From: DRTC01 sp964521025
Lineage (GTDB): Bacteria; Cloacimonadota; Cloacimonadia; Cloacimonadales; TCS61
Assembly (NCBI GenBank): GCA_964521025.1
Contig: CAZFPK010000039.1
Span: forward strand, 1 to 32,147
Length of the DNA stretch: 32,147 nucleotides
Reading direction: 5' to 3'
Below the pieces are notes generated by a model. The model did no database searches and was not told the origin of the DNA. It saw nothing but the letters and a program-made list of their open reading frames with translations. Positions within the stretch are counted from its first letter, which is position 1, and each line of letters begins with the position of its first letter. Both the position numbers and the translations under genes were made by a program. This document shows, one piece after another, positions 25,558 through 32,147 of the stretch.

Positions 25558-28000
25558 TCTAACAATGAAATTATTATCACATCCTGCAGAAGGAGAATTA
25601 AAAGAAAAATCGCTGTATGAACATCTTATTAATGTAGCAGAACAATCTTCGAACGAAATAAAAAAGCATAATTTGAATCTTTTGTTATTTAGTAAGGAAA
25701 ATCTACAGCGATTATCTTTTTTAATTGGAATGTTTCACGATTTCGGAAAAGCAACTTCCTGGTTTCAGAAATATCTTCGGGGAATGGAAAGATCATCTAA
25801 ATTAACCGAACACAGTCTTTTTTCTGCAATAATCGGATTTTATGCTGTTCTTGAAGAATTTGATTCAGATTTATGGGCTTATGTCGCTTTTCAAGTTATT
25901 AATCGTCATCATCGAAATCTTACTTCTTTCGATCTATCCGGGAATATTCCAAGTTTTGCTACTTTGGATCAAAAAAGAAAAAATATATATGATCACAGTT
26001 TTTCCAATCTAAAGCAATTCTATCAAAAATTCAATGTCGATATTGATTTCATCAATGATATAAATTTCGCGGATTTTAAAGAAATTTTAGAAGATTCTGA
26101 TGAAATTATCGATGAATTTATTGATGGAGAAGAAGATAGAATCGAGTTATTCTTTATCACAAATTATCTTTTTTCTTTGTTAATAGATTTCGATAAATTG
26201 GATGCAGCGAGATTAGATAATGATTATTTTAATGGTAATTTAAATGAATCTTTTTTTGATATAAAAGAATACATAAAATTTTGCAGAAAAAGAAATCCTA
26301 AAAAATTCGATCCTGAAAAATCTATCAATAAATTAAGAAATGAATTCTTGAATGAAATTCTCAATAATTCAGATATTTCAAGTGAAAATCATTTTTATTC
26401 GATAACTGCTCCAACCGGGATAGGAAAAACCTTTGGGTGTCTTGCTTTTGCTGATAAATTAAAATTGCAATTATCAGAAAATACAGGTAGGATCATTTAC
26501 TGTTTACCTTATACTTCGATAATCGATCAAAACTATGAGGAATTTGAAAAAGTTATTAAGTTCCACAAAAAGGACAAATTCAATGAAAGACCCAATCGAT
26601 ACCTTCTTAAACATCATTATCTAACTCCAAAAGAAATAATCAATCGGAAAAAATATGAAAAGAAAAAATTCAAAGATTATCTGGATGATCAACTTTTGGT
26701 TGAGTCTTGGCAATCTGCAATGATCGTTACAACTTTTGTTCAATTTTTCCATACAATTATCGGTTTCAGAAATCGCTTTCTAAAAAAATTTCACAATATC
26801 GTGAACTCGATTGTTATCCTCGATGAAGTCCAGAATATCGATCCTGATTATTATAAACTCATTCAGAAATCTTTCAAAATCTTGGGTGAAAAGTTTGGAA
26901 TTTACTTTCTTCTAATTACTGCAACTCAACCTGAAATTCTTGGAAAAGATGAGATAATCAGTCTTGTTAGTTCAAAAAAATATATGATTGCTGATGATTT
27001 TAACAGAGTCAGATTACAGATAAAATCCGAAGAAACCGATTTGGACAAGTTTTTCGATGAATTCCTTCATTCTTTCAAAAGTGAAAATTGTTTAATGGTT
27101 ATGAATTCAAAAAGATTTGCGAAAGAGTTGTATGAAAAAGTTAATGAACATTTCATAGATCACGCAAATTATTGTCTGACAACTAATCTAACTCCTTATG
27201 ATAGAAAAATTCAAATTGCAGAAATTCAGAAACATTTAGAAAATAATGATAAAATTATTGTTGTCTCAACTCAATTAATCGAAGCGGGAGTTGATTTAAG
27301 TTTTAAAACTGTTTATCGAGATTTTGGTCCTTTAGATTCTATCGTCCAGGTTGCCGGAAGATGCAATCGTAATAATGAATATGGAGAAATTGGTGGTGAA
27401 ATGCATTTAGTTAATCTTGGAAATTTCGGAGTTTATAAAAAACCAATTTTAAAACAATATTTAAATGAAACTATCGAATCTGATAAATATGAGAGTAAGG
27501 ATTTTTATAAACTTACTAAAAAATATTTTCAAAAATTTAATTTCCTTTCAGAAAGTAACAAACTTCTGAATGCCTTAAATGAATTAAATTATGACACTCC
27601 TGTCGAAAACCAAATACAAATCTCTCAATTTTCTTTAATCGACGATAAAGCAAAAAATACGATTTTTATTTTAAGAACAAAGAATACTCAAAGTGATATG
27701 GAAAAACTCATTTTTCTCAAAAGAAAACTTAATGATAAAATCACAAAAGATGAAAAAGACCAAATCAGGATTCAAATCGAGAAATTGAAACATAATTTAT
27801 TAGAATTTCAGATTGCAGTTTATAAAAATGAGCTTGTAAATTATAAAGACTTAATCGAACCACAAGAAGAATTATTAGAGAATAAAAATTATCCTTATCA
27901 ATATCTTTCATACAAAATTCAGAAAGAATATGCTTATGATGAAAAGATTGGTTTATTAAAAGAGCCTAAAAGGAATATATGTTCTGTCATAATGATGTAA
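25532..28000 (+). CDS. cas3: Cas3 helicase-nuclease (HD plus SF2 helicase)
   Basis: An 822-residue protein that unwinds and degrades the DNA bound by Cascade. HD nuclease residues are H31, H69-D70 ('MFHDFGKATSWFQKYL'), H94 and H126-H127. Helicase motifs are 'APTGIGKT' (293-300, Walker A), 'ILDEVQNIDPDYY' (DEVQ at 431-434), 'ITATQPE' (motif III), 'QLIEAGVDLSF' and 'QVAGRCNRN' (606-614, motif VI). Both halves look intact. The start at 25532 overlaps cas5; an ATG at 25565, 7 nt after the cas5 stop, gives 'MKLLSHPAEGE', which is also Cas3-like, and neither has a strong ribosome-binding site. The final 'NICSVIMM' is atypical and might reflect a small change at the 3' end. Confidence 0.95.
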   Translation: MTNTFRFIDLTMKLLSHPAEGELKEKSLYEHLINVAEQSSNEIKKHNLNLLLFSKENLQRLSFLIGMFHDFGKATSWFQKYLRGMERSSKLTEHSLFSAIIGFYAVLEEFDSDLWAYVAFQVINRHHRNLTSFDLSGNIPSFATLDQKRKNIYDHSFSNLKQFYQKFNVDIDFINDINFADFKEILEDSDEIIDEFIDGEEDRIELFFITNYLFSLLIDFDKLDAARLDNDYFNGNLNESFFDIKEYIKFCRKRNPKKFDPEKSINKLRNEFLNEILNNSDISSENHFYSITAPTGIGKTFGCLAFADKLKLQLSENTGRIIYCLPYTSIIDQNYEEFEKVIKFHKKDKFNERPNRYLLKHHYLTPKEIINRKKYEKKKFKDYLDDQLLVESWQSAMIVTTFVQFFHTIIGFRNRFLKKFHNIVNSIVILDEVQNIDPDYYKLIQKSFKILGEKFGIYFLLITATQPEILGKDEIISLVSSKKYMIADDFNRVRLQIKSEETDLDKFFDEFLHSFKSENCLMVMNSKRFAKELYEKVNEHFIDHANYCLTTNLTPYDRKIQIAEIQKHLENNDKIIVVSTQLIEAGVDLSFKTVYRDFGPLDSIVQVAGRCNRNNEYGEIGGEMHLVNLGNFGVYKKPILKQYLNETIESDKYESKDFYKLTKKYFQKFNFLSESNKLLNALNELNYDTPVENQIQISQFSLIDDKAKNTIFILRTKNTQSDMEKLIFLKRKLNDKITKDEKDQIRIQIEKLKHNLLEFQIAVYKNELVNYKDLIEPQEELLENKNYPYQYLSYKIQKEYAYDEKIGLLKEPKRNICSVIMM

Positions 28001-28091
28001 CCAAACCGGCTGGAAACATACCAACGACAATTATGAAAATTAGATCTTTTAATCATTCTCTCAAACTAAAAGACATAAATATTGTTTTCTC

Positions 28092-28123
28092 AAGTAAACA
28101 ATTTATTGCGATATTGTTTACTT
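28092..28123. repeat. 11-bp inverted repeat with 10-nt loop
   Basis: AAGTAAACAAT (28092-28102) pairs perfectly with ATTGTTTACTT (28113-28123). No T-run follows, so it is more likely a dimeric-protein operator or an attenuating hairpin than a terminator. Confidence 0.7.
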
Positions 28124-28364
28124 TGCTAATCCAATATAATATATTTTTGGAAATGGTTGTTATGTGTCATTTGGAAATTAACAATGCGCATAATCATCTC
28201 CGAATAAATATCTGGACAAATCTAAAGTAGAAACTTAAATATGTCCAAAATTCTAAATCGGAAATTAGATGAAAATCGTTTATAAATCGAGAAAAACAAT
28301 CGAGTTCAAAGTATGATAAATCTATTTTTATGATTTTTTTCACTCCCTTAAAAACTCTTCACCT

Positions 28365-28441
28365 CTCACTCCTAACTCCTCACCACTAACTCCTCACTCC
28401 TCACTCCTCACTCCTCACCCCTCACTCCTAACTTCTAACCT
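28365..28441 (+). repeat. Heptamer array A (C/T-rich on + strand), 11 units
   Basis: Eleven consecutive 7-nt units of the form CTCACTC or CTAACTC with single-base variants, ending 18 nt before the cas1 ATG. Less regular C/T-rich sequence continues to the left to about 28341. It is opposite in strand orientation to array B after cas1. Confidence 0.9.
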
Positions 28442-28459
28442 TTTCCAAAGGAAAATAAA

Positions 28460-29443
28460 ATGGAACTCTATCTAAACACATACGGCACCTATCTCCACAA
28501 AAAAGGAGAGATGTTCGAGATTCGCATCGAGGAAACAAGTAAACGAATTTCTCCGCAGCGAATCTCCTCGATAATAATTTCCAATGCTGCTCAAATCACG
28601 ACAGATGCGATCGAACTGGCTCTGGAACATAATATCGACATTCTTTTCCTGAATAAATACGGCGATCCATACGGCAGGATTTGGTTTCCCAAACTGGGAA
28701 GCACAACCTTTATCCGCAGGAGACTTTTGGAAATTCACGAACACGATGAAGGACTGATTTATATCAAACACTGGATAAATAGGAAAATTACAAATCAAAT
28801 CGAATTTCTGAAACTTCTGCTTTCTAAAAGACCTGAGCAGCAGGAATTTTATTCCGTGCAAGTCTCCAAAATCGATTCTTATCGCCAAAATCTGATAACA
28901 CTCGAAGGAAGTCTTTCCGATAATTCCAATCGTATTATGGGAATCGAAGGTAATATTTCCCGTATTTATTTTGGAATGCTGTCTGATTTGCTTCCTAAAG
29001 TTTACCGGTTCAAAGGCAGAAGTTCCCGACCGGCAAAAGATGCTTTCAATGCTTTTCTGAATTATGGTTTTGGAATCCTTTACGGAAAAGTAGAAAGAGC
29101 GCTGATCATCGCAGGTCTCGATCCTTACATCGGTCTCCTCCATTCTGATAATTATAACAAAAAATCGCTTGTTTTCGATTTTATCGAACCTTATCGCATT
29201 CTCATCGAGAAACCGGTTTTCTATCTCTTTTCTCGTCGGAAAGTGAATGAAAAACATTATAATGAAATCAAGAACGGAATTACTCTTAACGATGTCGGTA
29301 AAAAATTCTTCGTTCCGCATCTGATGGAATTCTTCGACACGATCATTCGTCACGGAAATAAGAATATGAAAACCATAGATCAAATCCAAACTGATGCTCA
29401 CGCTTTTGCGAATTATTTGATCGGCAAAAGAAAGGATTATTAG
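28460..29443 (+). CDS. cas1: Cas1 integrase
   Basis: A 327-residue metal-dependent integrase that with Cas2 inserts new spacers at the leader end. 'MELYLNTYGTYLHKKGEMFE' is the type I-B Cas1 N-terminus. The active-site set is E163 in 'GIEGNISRIYF', H228 in 'GLLHSDNYNKKS' and D240/E243 in 'LVFDFIEPYR'. AAAGGA lies about eight bases before the ATG. It is complete and apparently functional. It is bracketed by heptamer array A upstream and array B, in opposite orientation, starting 4 nt after its stop. Base composition is less AT-rich than cas8b and cas3. Confidence 0.97.
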   Translation: MELYLNTYGTYLHKKGEMFEIRIEETSKRISPQRISSIIISNAAQITTDAIELALEHNIDILFLNKYGDPYGRIWFPKLGSTTFIRRRLLEIHEHDEGLIYIKHWINRKITNQIEFLKLLLSKRPEQQEFYSVQVSKIDSYRQNLITLEGSLSDNSNRIMGIEGNISRIYFGMLSDLLPKVYRFKGRSSRPAKDAFNAFLNYGFGILYGKVERALIIAGLDPYIGLLHSDNYNKKSLVFDFIEPYRILIEKPVFYLFSRRKVNEKHYNEIKNGITLNDVGKKFFVPHLMEFFDTIIRHGNKNMKTIDQIQTDAHAFANYLIGKRKDY

Positions 29444-29446
29444 TTA

Positions 29447-29537
29447 GGAGTGAGTGGTGAGGAGTGAGTGGTGAGAGGTGAGTGGTGAGGAGTGAGTGGT
29501 GAGGAGTGAGTGGTGAGAAGTGAGTGGTGAGAGGTGA
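29447..29537 (-). repeat. Heptamer array B (G/A-rich on + strand), 13 units
   Basis: Thirteen 7-nt units, largely alternating GGAGTGA and GTGGTGA, a 14-nt higher-order period. It is the strand complement of the CTCACTC type, so arrays A and B form a long imperfect inverted repeat around cas1. Confidence 0.9.
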
Positions 29538-29562
29538 AAAAATAATAAAAAGGGAGTCAATT

Positions 29563-29955
29563 TTGTCAAAAAAAGTAAAAGATTTATCGTTTGAATTCGC
29601 AGTTCGGGTTGTAAAATTTTGTAATCGATTATTTGCCGAATCGAGATTTAATTATCCCATAATCCAACAATTATTGAAAAGCGGAACTTCCATTGGAGCA
29701 AATATAGAAGAAGCAAATGCTGCGCAATCAAAAAAGGATTTTCTCGCAAAAATGTATATTTCCTTCAAAGAAGCAAGAGAAACAAATTATTGGTTAAGAT
29801 TAATCGAAGAATCAGAAATCACAAAATCCAATGAACTCGATGACTTAATAGTAATCTCAATATCTTTAATAAAAATGCTTTCTTCAATAACTCATACTAC
29901 CAAAAAAAATCTATCATCAAATAAACGGAAGAATTTCCAAACTCCTAACTCCTAA
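29563..29955 (+). CDS. Four-helix-bundle protein (S23 / bAvd-like)
   Basis: About 130 residues. The TTG at 29563 with GGGAG six bases upstream gives 'LSKKVKDLSFEFAVRVVKFC'. A GTG further left (29524) would translate heptamer DNA. 'SGTSIGANIEEANAAQSKKD' and 'FLAKMYISFKEARETNYWLR' are the conserved helices of the family first described in 23S rRNA intervening sequences and related to the accessory protein of diversity-generating retroelements. Members are small pentameric nucleic-acid-associated bundles without known catalysis. It is unusual to find one between cas1 and cas2. Its last residues (QTPNS) and stop are encoded by heptamer DNA. Confidence 0.9.
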   Translation: MSKKVKDLSFEFAVRVVKFCNRLFAESRFNYPIIQQLLKSGTSIGANIEEANAAQSKKDFLAKMYISFKEARETNYWLRLIEESEITKSNELDDLIVISISLIKMLSSITHTTKKNLSSNKRKNFQTPNS

Positions 29956-30000
29956 CTCCTAACCCCTCACTCCTAACTCTTCACTTCTAACTCCTCACTC
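29945..30000 (+). repeat. Heptamer array C (C/T-rich on + strand), 8 units
   Basis: Eight units of CTAACTC/CTCACTC type that begin within the last codons of the four-helix gene and end 14 nt before the cas2 ribosome-binding site (GGAGG at 30015-30019). The orientation is opposite to array B. Confidence 0.9.
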
Positions 30001-30023
30001 TAACTAAAAAAACCGGAGGTTTT

Positions 30024-30314
30024 ATGTTAACCTGGGTAATGTATGATATTCCCAAAGACAAAGTCAGGAATAAAATAGCCAAAGCCTGTGGACAGGCAGG
30101 AATTTATCGCGTTCAATATTCCGTATTTCTCGGTGATTTGAATAATGCTCAGAGGAAGGAATTACGGACAAAGATTGAAGATCTGATCGATCCGAATAAA
30201 GATTCGGTTTATATTTTTCCGATGTGTAGAGAAGACTTCAATCAATGCATTCTACTCGGACAAGCCTTTGATAAAGATTTGATCACAGATGAAATAAAAG
30301 CGTTGCTTTTGTAG
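30024..30314 (+). CDS. cas2: Cas2
   Basis: A 96-residue ferredoxin-fold dimer that scaffolds Cas1 in the spacer integrase. 'MLTWVMYDIPKDKVRNKIAK' carries the conserved Asp8 at the end of strand 1, 'GIYRVQYSVFLGDLN' the family's 'Q-S-V-F' strand, and 'DSVYIFPMCREDF' the fourth strand. GGAGG lies four bases before the ATG. It is separated from cas1 by the four-helix-bundle gene and two heptamer arrays, which breaks the usual cas1-cas2 adjacency. Confidence 0.97.
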   Translation: MLTWVMYDIPKDKVRNKIAKACGQAGIYRVQYSVFLGDLNNAQRKELRTKIEDLIDPNKDSVYIFPMCREDFNQCILLGQAFDKDLITDEIKALLL

Positions 30315-30334
30315 TGAGTAATGAGAAATGAGTA
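30314..30334 (-). repeat. Degenerate heptamer array D (G/A-rich on + strand)
   Basis: GTGAGTA, ATGAGAA, ATGAGTA directly after the cas2 stop, with weaker similarity continuing to the cas4 ATG. It keeps the alternating-orientation pattern but is short and diverged. Confidence 0.55.
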
Positions 30335-30360
30335 GTTAATTGTGAATGAGTATTTGAAAA

Positions 30361-31005
30361 ATGAGTAAAAAAGTAACAATTCAACCTCCGGAAAAATCAC
30401 TTCTAACCACTAACTCCTCACTCTTAACTAACATCTTCGTAACTCCTTCCGAAGTTATCGAATATCTTTTCTGTCCGCGCTTCATCTACTATATGAATGT
30501 GCTGAAGATCGAACAGCACGAACACAAACGAACTCTGGTTAATAAAGGCAGAGAAATCCATGCTTTGAAAATGGTGCAGAACAAAGAATATTTGCGCAAG
30601 AAAGTAGGAGCGCTCGATAAAAAACTCGATGTATATCTGACATCACAAAAAATGAAATTAGTTGGGAGAATCGATGAAGTTCTGTTTATGGAAAATAACG
30701 AAGCCGCACCTCTGGATTATAAATTTGCTTTCTGGGAAAACAGGATTTACAAAACTCATAAAATCCAGCAGACACTTTATTCGCTTTTGATCGAAGAAAA
30801 TTATGACAAAAAAGTAAACAAAGCATTTCTGGTTTATGTGCGGAGTAAAAATCATCTGGAAGAAATTCCAATAACAGAAAATATGAAAAAGGAAGCACTC
30901 GAGATTGTGAATGAGATTTTCGATATTTTGAATATTAATTATTTTCCAAAGAGAACGAAAAATAAAAATAAATGTCTGGATTGTACTTATCGGAATTTGT
31001 GTTAA
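30361..31005 (+). CDS. cas4: Cas4 (RecB-family nuclease with Fe-S cluster)
   Basis: A 214-residue nuclease that trims prespacers and helps select PAM and orientation. C38 ('LFCPRFIYY') with C205, C208 and C214 ('CLDCTYRNLC') would hold a 4Fe-4S cluster. Nuclease residues are H67 ('GREIHAL'), D105 ('VGRIDEVLF'), D119-K121 ('APLDYKFAFW') and Q136/Q137 ('IQQTLYSLL'). The first 26 residues are unusual: 'SLLTTNSSLLT' is the translation of heptamers CTAACCA-CTAACTC-CTCACTC (30403-30423), and family similarity begins at 'IFVTPSEVIEYL'. The ATG has no good ribosome-binding site, so the start is uncertain. The catalytic core is intact. Confidence 0.93.
   Translation: MSKKVTIQPPEKSLLTTNSSLLTNIFVTPSEVIEYLFCPRFIYYMNVLKIEQHEHKRTLVNKGREIHALKMVQNKEYLRKKVGALDKKLDVYLTSQKMKLVGRIDEVLFMENNEAAPLDYKFAFWENRIYKTHKIQQTLYSLLIEENYDKKVNKAFLVYVRSKNHLEEIPITENMKKEALEIVNEIFDILNINYFPKRTKNKNKCLDCTYRNLC
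30403..30430 (+). repeat. Heptamer array E inside the cas4 5' end
   Basis: CTAACCA, CTAACTC, CTCACTC, TTAACTA, in frame with cas4 and in the same orientation as arrays A and C. Seven bases repeated in threes of codons yields the residues S-L-L-T and N-S. Confidence 0.75.
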
Positions 31006-31153
31006 TAAATTCAACCTTCGAATGTGTGAAGCACTTCGGAGTGTTGGAATAAAAAGAATTATGAGTATAGGAGATTGTTAGTTTTGTTGATTGATGAATT
31101 CAAAATCTGAGATAAAATTATTGACTAAAAAATATGAAATTTAAGTAAACAAT

Positions 31154-31864
31154 ATGAAAATAAAAAAATTCATTCCTGAACTTCATGATATTGGAAAATT
31201 AGTAGATGATGATTTGAAAAAAAAAATTAGTATTTCCGTTCATACTTTTATTAATTTCGATTTTGAAAAATACAACAAAAAAAAACCTGAATCTGATTCT
31301 TGGTATACACAATATCACCATAAGAAAAAGGCAGAAGATAATGATTGGGGAACTGTAGATGATATAAATGTTCTGTCTGATATTCCAAAAGAATTGAGAT
31401 TTAGTTTATTTTTATTAATAATAGCCGACCATCTTGCGACACCATCATCAAGATCAACTCTTGAAAAAGCAGGTTTCACTCCAGAAGATAAAGACATTAA
31501 AATTCAGAAGAAGATTCTATCTGATTTAGGAATTTCAAGATTAGATAATGCAAGAGGACTAATAAAACTTTGGAATAAAAAGTTCTATCAAAATGAAGAA
31601 GAAGAAGAAAATCAATGGGCAGCATATAAAGATGAATCAGATTTAAAAATTATGTTTGATGAAATTCAAAAAATAGATTCTGGAGAGGATTTTTTAAATA
31701 AATATAAATCTTATCTATTTTTAACACCAGAAGATAAAAGCTTTCCCAGAAATATTACTTCTTTGTTTACACATTTAGATTTAACTGGAAAAATATTTAG
31801 AATTCTGCAAAAATCAATTACTCAAATTGAAGAGGATAATTGTCGAAAACTTTATAAAGAATAA
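31154..31864 (+). CDS. Stand-alone HD-domain protein, Cas10-HD-like
   Basis: A 236-residue protein with phosphohydrolase/nuclease HD motifs: H11-D12 in 'PELHDIGKLVDDDL', H30, H55-H56 in 'QYHHKKK', D92 in 'LIIADHLATPSSR', and a late 'NITSLFTHLDLTGKIFRI' (H207). The arrangement, above all 'TSL..HL..T' near the end, resembles the N-terminal HD domain of type III Cas10 more than Cas3. The Cas10 palm (GGDD) and zinc finger are absent. It follows cas4 by 148 nt that include a small CACT-TCGG-AGTG hairpin (31032-31043), has only a weak ribosome-binding site, is AT-rich like cas8b and cas3, and lies next to the leader. It could be a free nuclease, a type III remnant or an unrelated HD phosphohydrolase. 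Confidence 0.65.
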   Translation: MKIKKFIPELHDIGKLVDDDLKKKISISVHTFINFDFEKYNKKKPESDSWYTQYHHKKKAEDNDWGTVDDINVLSDIPKELRFSLFLLIIADHLATPSSRSTLEKAGFTPEDKDIKIQKKILSDLGISRLDNARGLIKLWNKKFYQNEEEEENQWAAYKDESDLKIMFDEIQKIDSGEDFLNKYKSYLFLTPEDKSFPRNITSLFTHLDLTGKIFRILQKSITQIEEDNCRKLYKE

Positions 31865-32109
31865 ACAAAAAAATGTTAGACTTCAAGGTTAGTCGTACAA
31901 TTCGAGTCACTAATTTAATTATCTGACAGATATTTATTGACTTTTTTAGCATGGTTTAGTTCTTTTGCACACGCATAGAGTGTTTAGAAGAAATCTGAAG
32001 GCTTAAATTTTTAAGTTTTTAAGATAGGTATTATAAATTTTTCAGGATTATACTCGTCTGGGATTATGAGTTAACTTATTTTCCTATATTTTTTTAGGTT
32101 TTCAGGTGG
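31865..32109 (+). promoter_or_regulatory. Putative CRISPR leader
   Basis: 245 nt of AT-rich non-coding DNA between the last gene and the repeat, with T-rich tracts near 32010-32020 and 32080-32097 and a TATTAT box at 32029-32034. Position, composition and direction fit a leader that starts pre-crRNA transcription and directs Cas1-Cas2 integration. No -35 box is convincing. Confidence 0.6.
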
Positions 32110-32147
32110 GTTTGATTTCTGATTTCCAGCAAAACAAGGATTGAAAC
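32110..32147 (+). CRISPR. Probable first CRISPR repeat (window ends inside the array)
   Basis: The last bases read ...AACAAGGATTGAAAC, the 3' end common to repeats of type I-B/III systems, whose final 8 nt ATTGAAAC become the crRNA 5' handle. Starting at 32110 the sequence begins GTTT and ends AAAC (38 nt), but the left boundary is uncertain and could be nearer 32118. No spacer or second repeat is in the window, so the array is inferred from the repeat end and the adjacent cas genes. Confidence 0.65.

Larger units (their letters stand above)
28001..28459. other. 459-nt spacer between effector and adaptation genes
   Basis: No gene is supported; an 83-codon frame (27979-28230) overlaps the cas3 end, has no ribosome-binding site and looks like translated spacer. 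The spacer holds an 11-bp inverted repeat (28092-28123) and, at its right end, eleven heptamers (28365-28441). Such a gap is unusual inside a cas operon, so cas1 onward may have its own promoter. Confidence 0.6.

Noticed and set aside
27979..28230. An 83-codon plus-strand frame overlapping the cas3 end
   Set aside because: It has no ribosome-binding site, no recognisable motif, and starts inside cas3 in another frame, so it looks like translated spacer.
28472..29401. A 309-codon open frame on the minus strand across cas1
   Set aside because: It is antisense to an unmistakable Cas1 with its catalytic residues, and its own translation has no family features.
29524..29562. GTG start for the four-helix-bundle gene within heptamer array B
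   Set aside because: The first codons would be heptamer DNA, while TTG at 29563 has GGGAG at the right distance and gives the family-like N-terminus.
28365..30000. Reading the heptamer arrays as a CRISPR array
   Set aside because: They are short tandem 7-mers without unique spacers. The CRISPR-type repeat end is at the right edge of the window.

Overview
The window is AT-rich bacterial DNA. It resembles a Candidatus Cloacimonadota genome or a close relative in the Fibrobacterota/Bacteroidota neighbourhood. This is inferred from large secreted proteins with C-terminal type IX-like sorting domains (NYPNPF / NVPNPF followed by a 'FNxKGQKV' strand), cohesin-like and dockerin-like modules, a DUF2851 protein, and many short intergenic palindromes. 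No rRNA or tRNA was seen, so the taxonomy rests on protein style alone.

Layout. Positions 1-2400 hold a non-coding or decayed edge with a perfect 44-bp palindrome, a DUF2851 gene and a YefM/YoeB toxin-antitoxin pair, all reading leftward. Positions 2440-3830 hold an IS110-family insertion sequence whose untranslated left part is a candidate bridge-RNA region. Positions 3900-12530 hold three secreted, surface-type multidomain proteins and, between the second and third, a small two-gene nucleotidyltransferase module. Positions 12890-18410 are a leftward housekeeping block (hup, dnaN, recF, an UMF1-type MFS transporter, panD, panC). A MacB/FtsX-type permease (18804-20072) closes the leftward half.

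From 20100 to the right edge everything reads rightward and forms a CRISPR-Cas type I-B locus: cas6, an unrecognised 185-residue gene, cas8b, cas7, cas5, cas3, a 460-nt spacer, cas1, a four-helix-bundle (S23/bAvd-like) gene, cas2, cas4, a stand-alone HD-domain protein resembling the HD part of Cas10, an AT-rich leader, and what looks like the first CRISPR repeat, ending exactly at the window edge with ATTGAAAC. Cas8b, Cas7 and Cas5 would form Cascade, Cas6 would process crRNA, Cas3 would degrade the target, and Cas1, Cas2 and Cas4 would acquire spacers.

The least ordinary part is the adaptation half (28.3-30.5 kb). Arrays of a degenerate heptamer (CTCACTC/CTAACTC) lie between its genes and change strand orientation at each gene, so cas1, the four-helix-bundle gene and cas2 are each bracketed by inverted heptamer arrays. 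The heptamers run into the coding ends of the four-helix gene and cas4. Other points of interest are the unknown gene between cas6 and cas8b, which lies between two nearly identical hairpins, and the Cas10-like HD orphan next to the leader.
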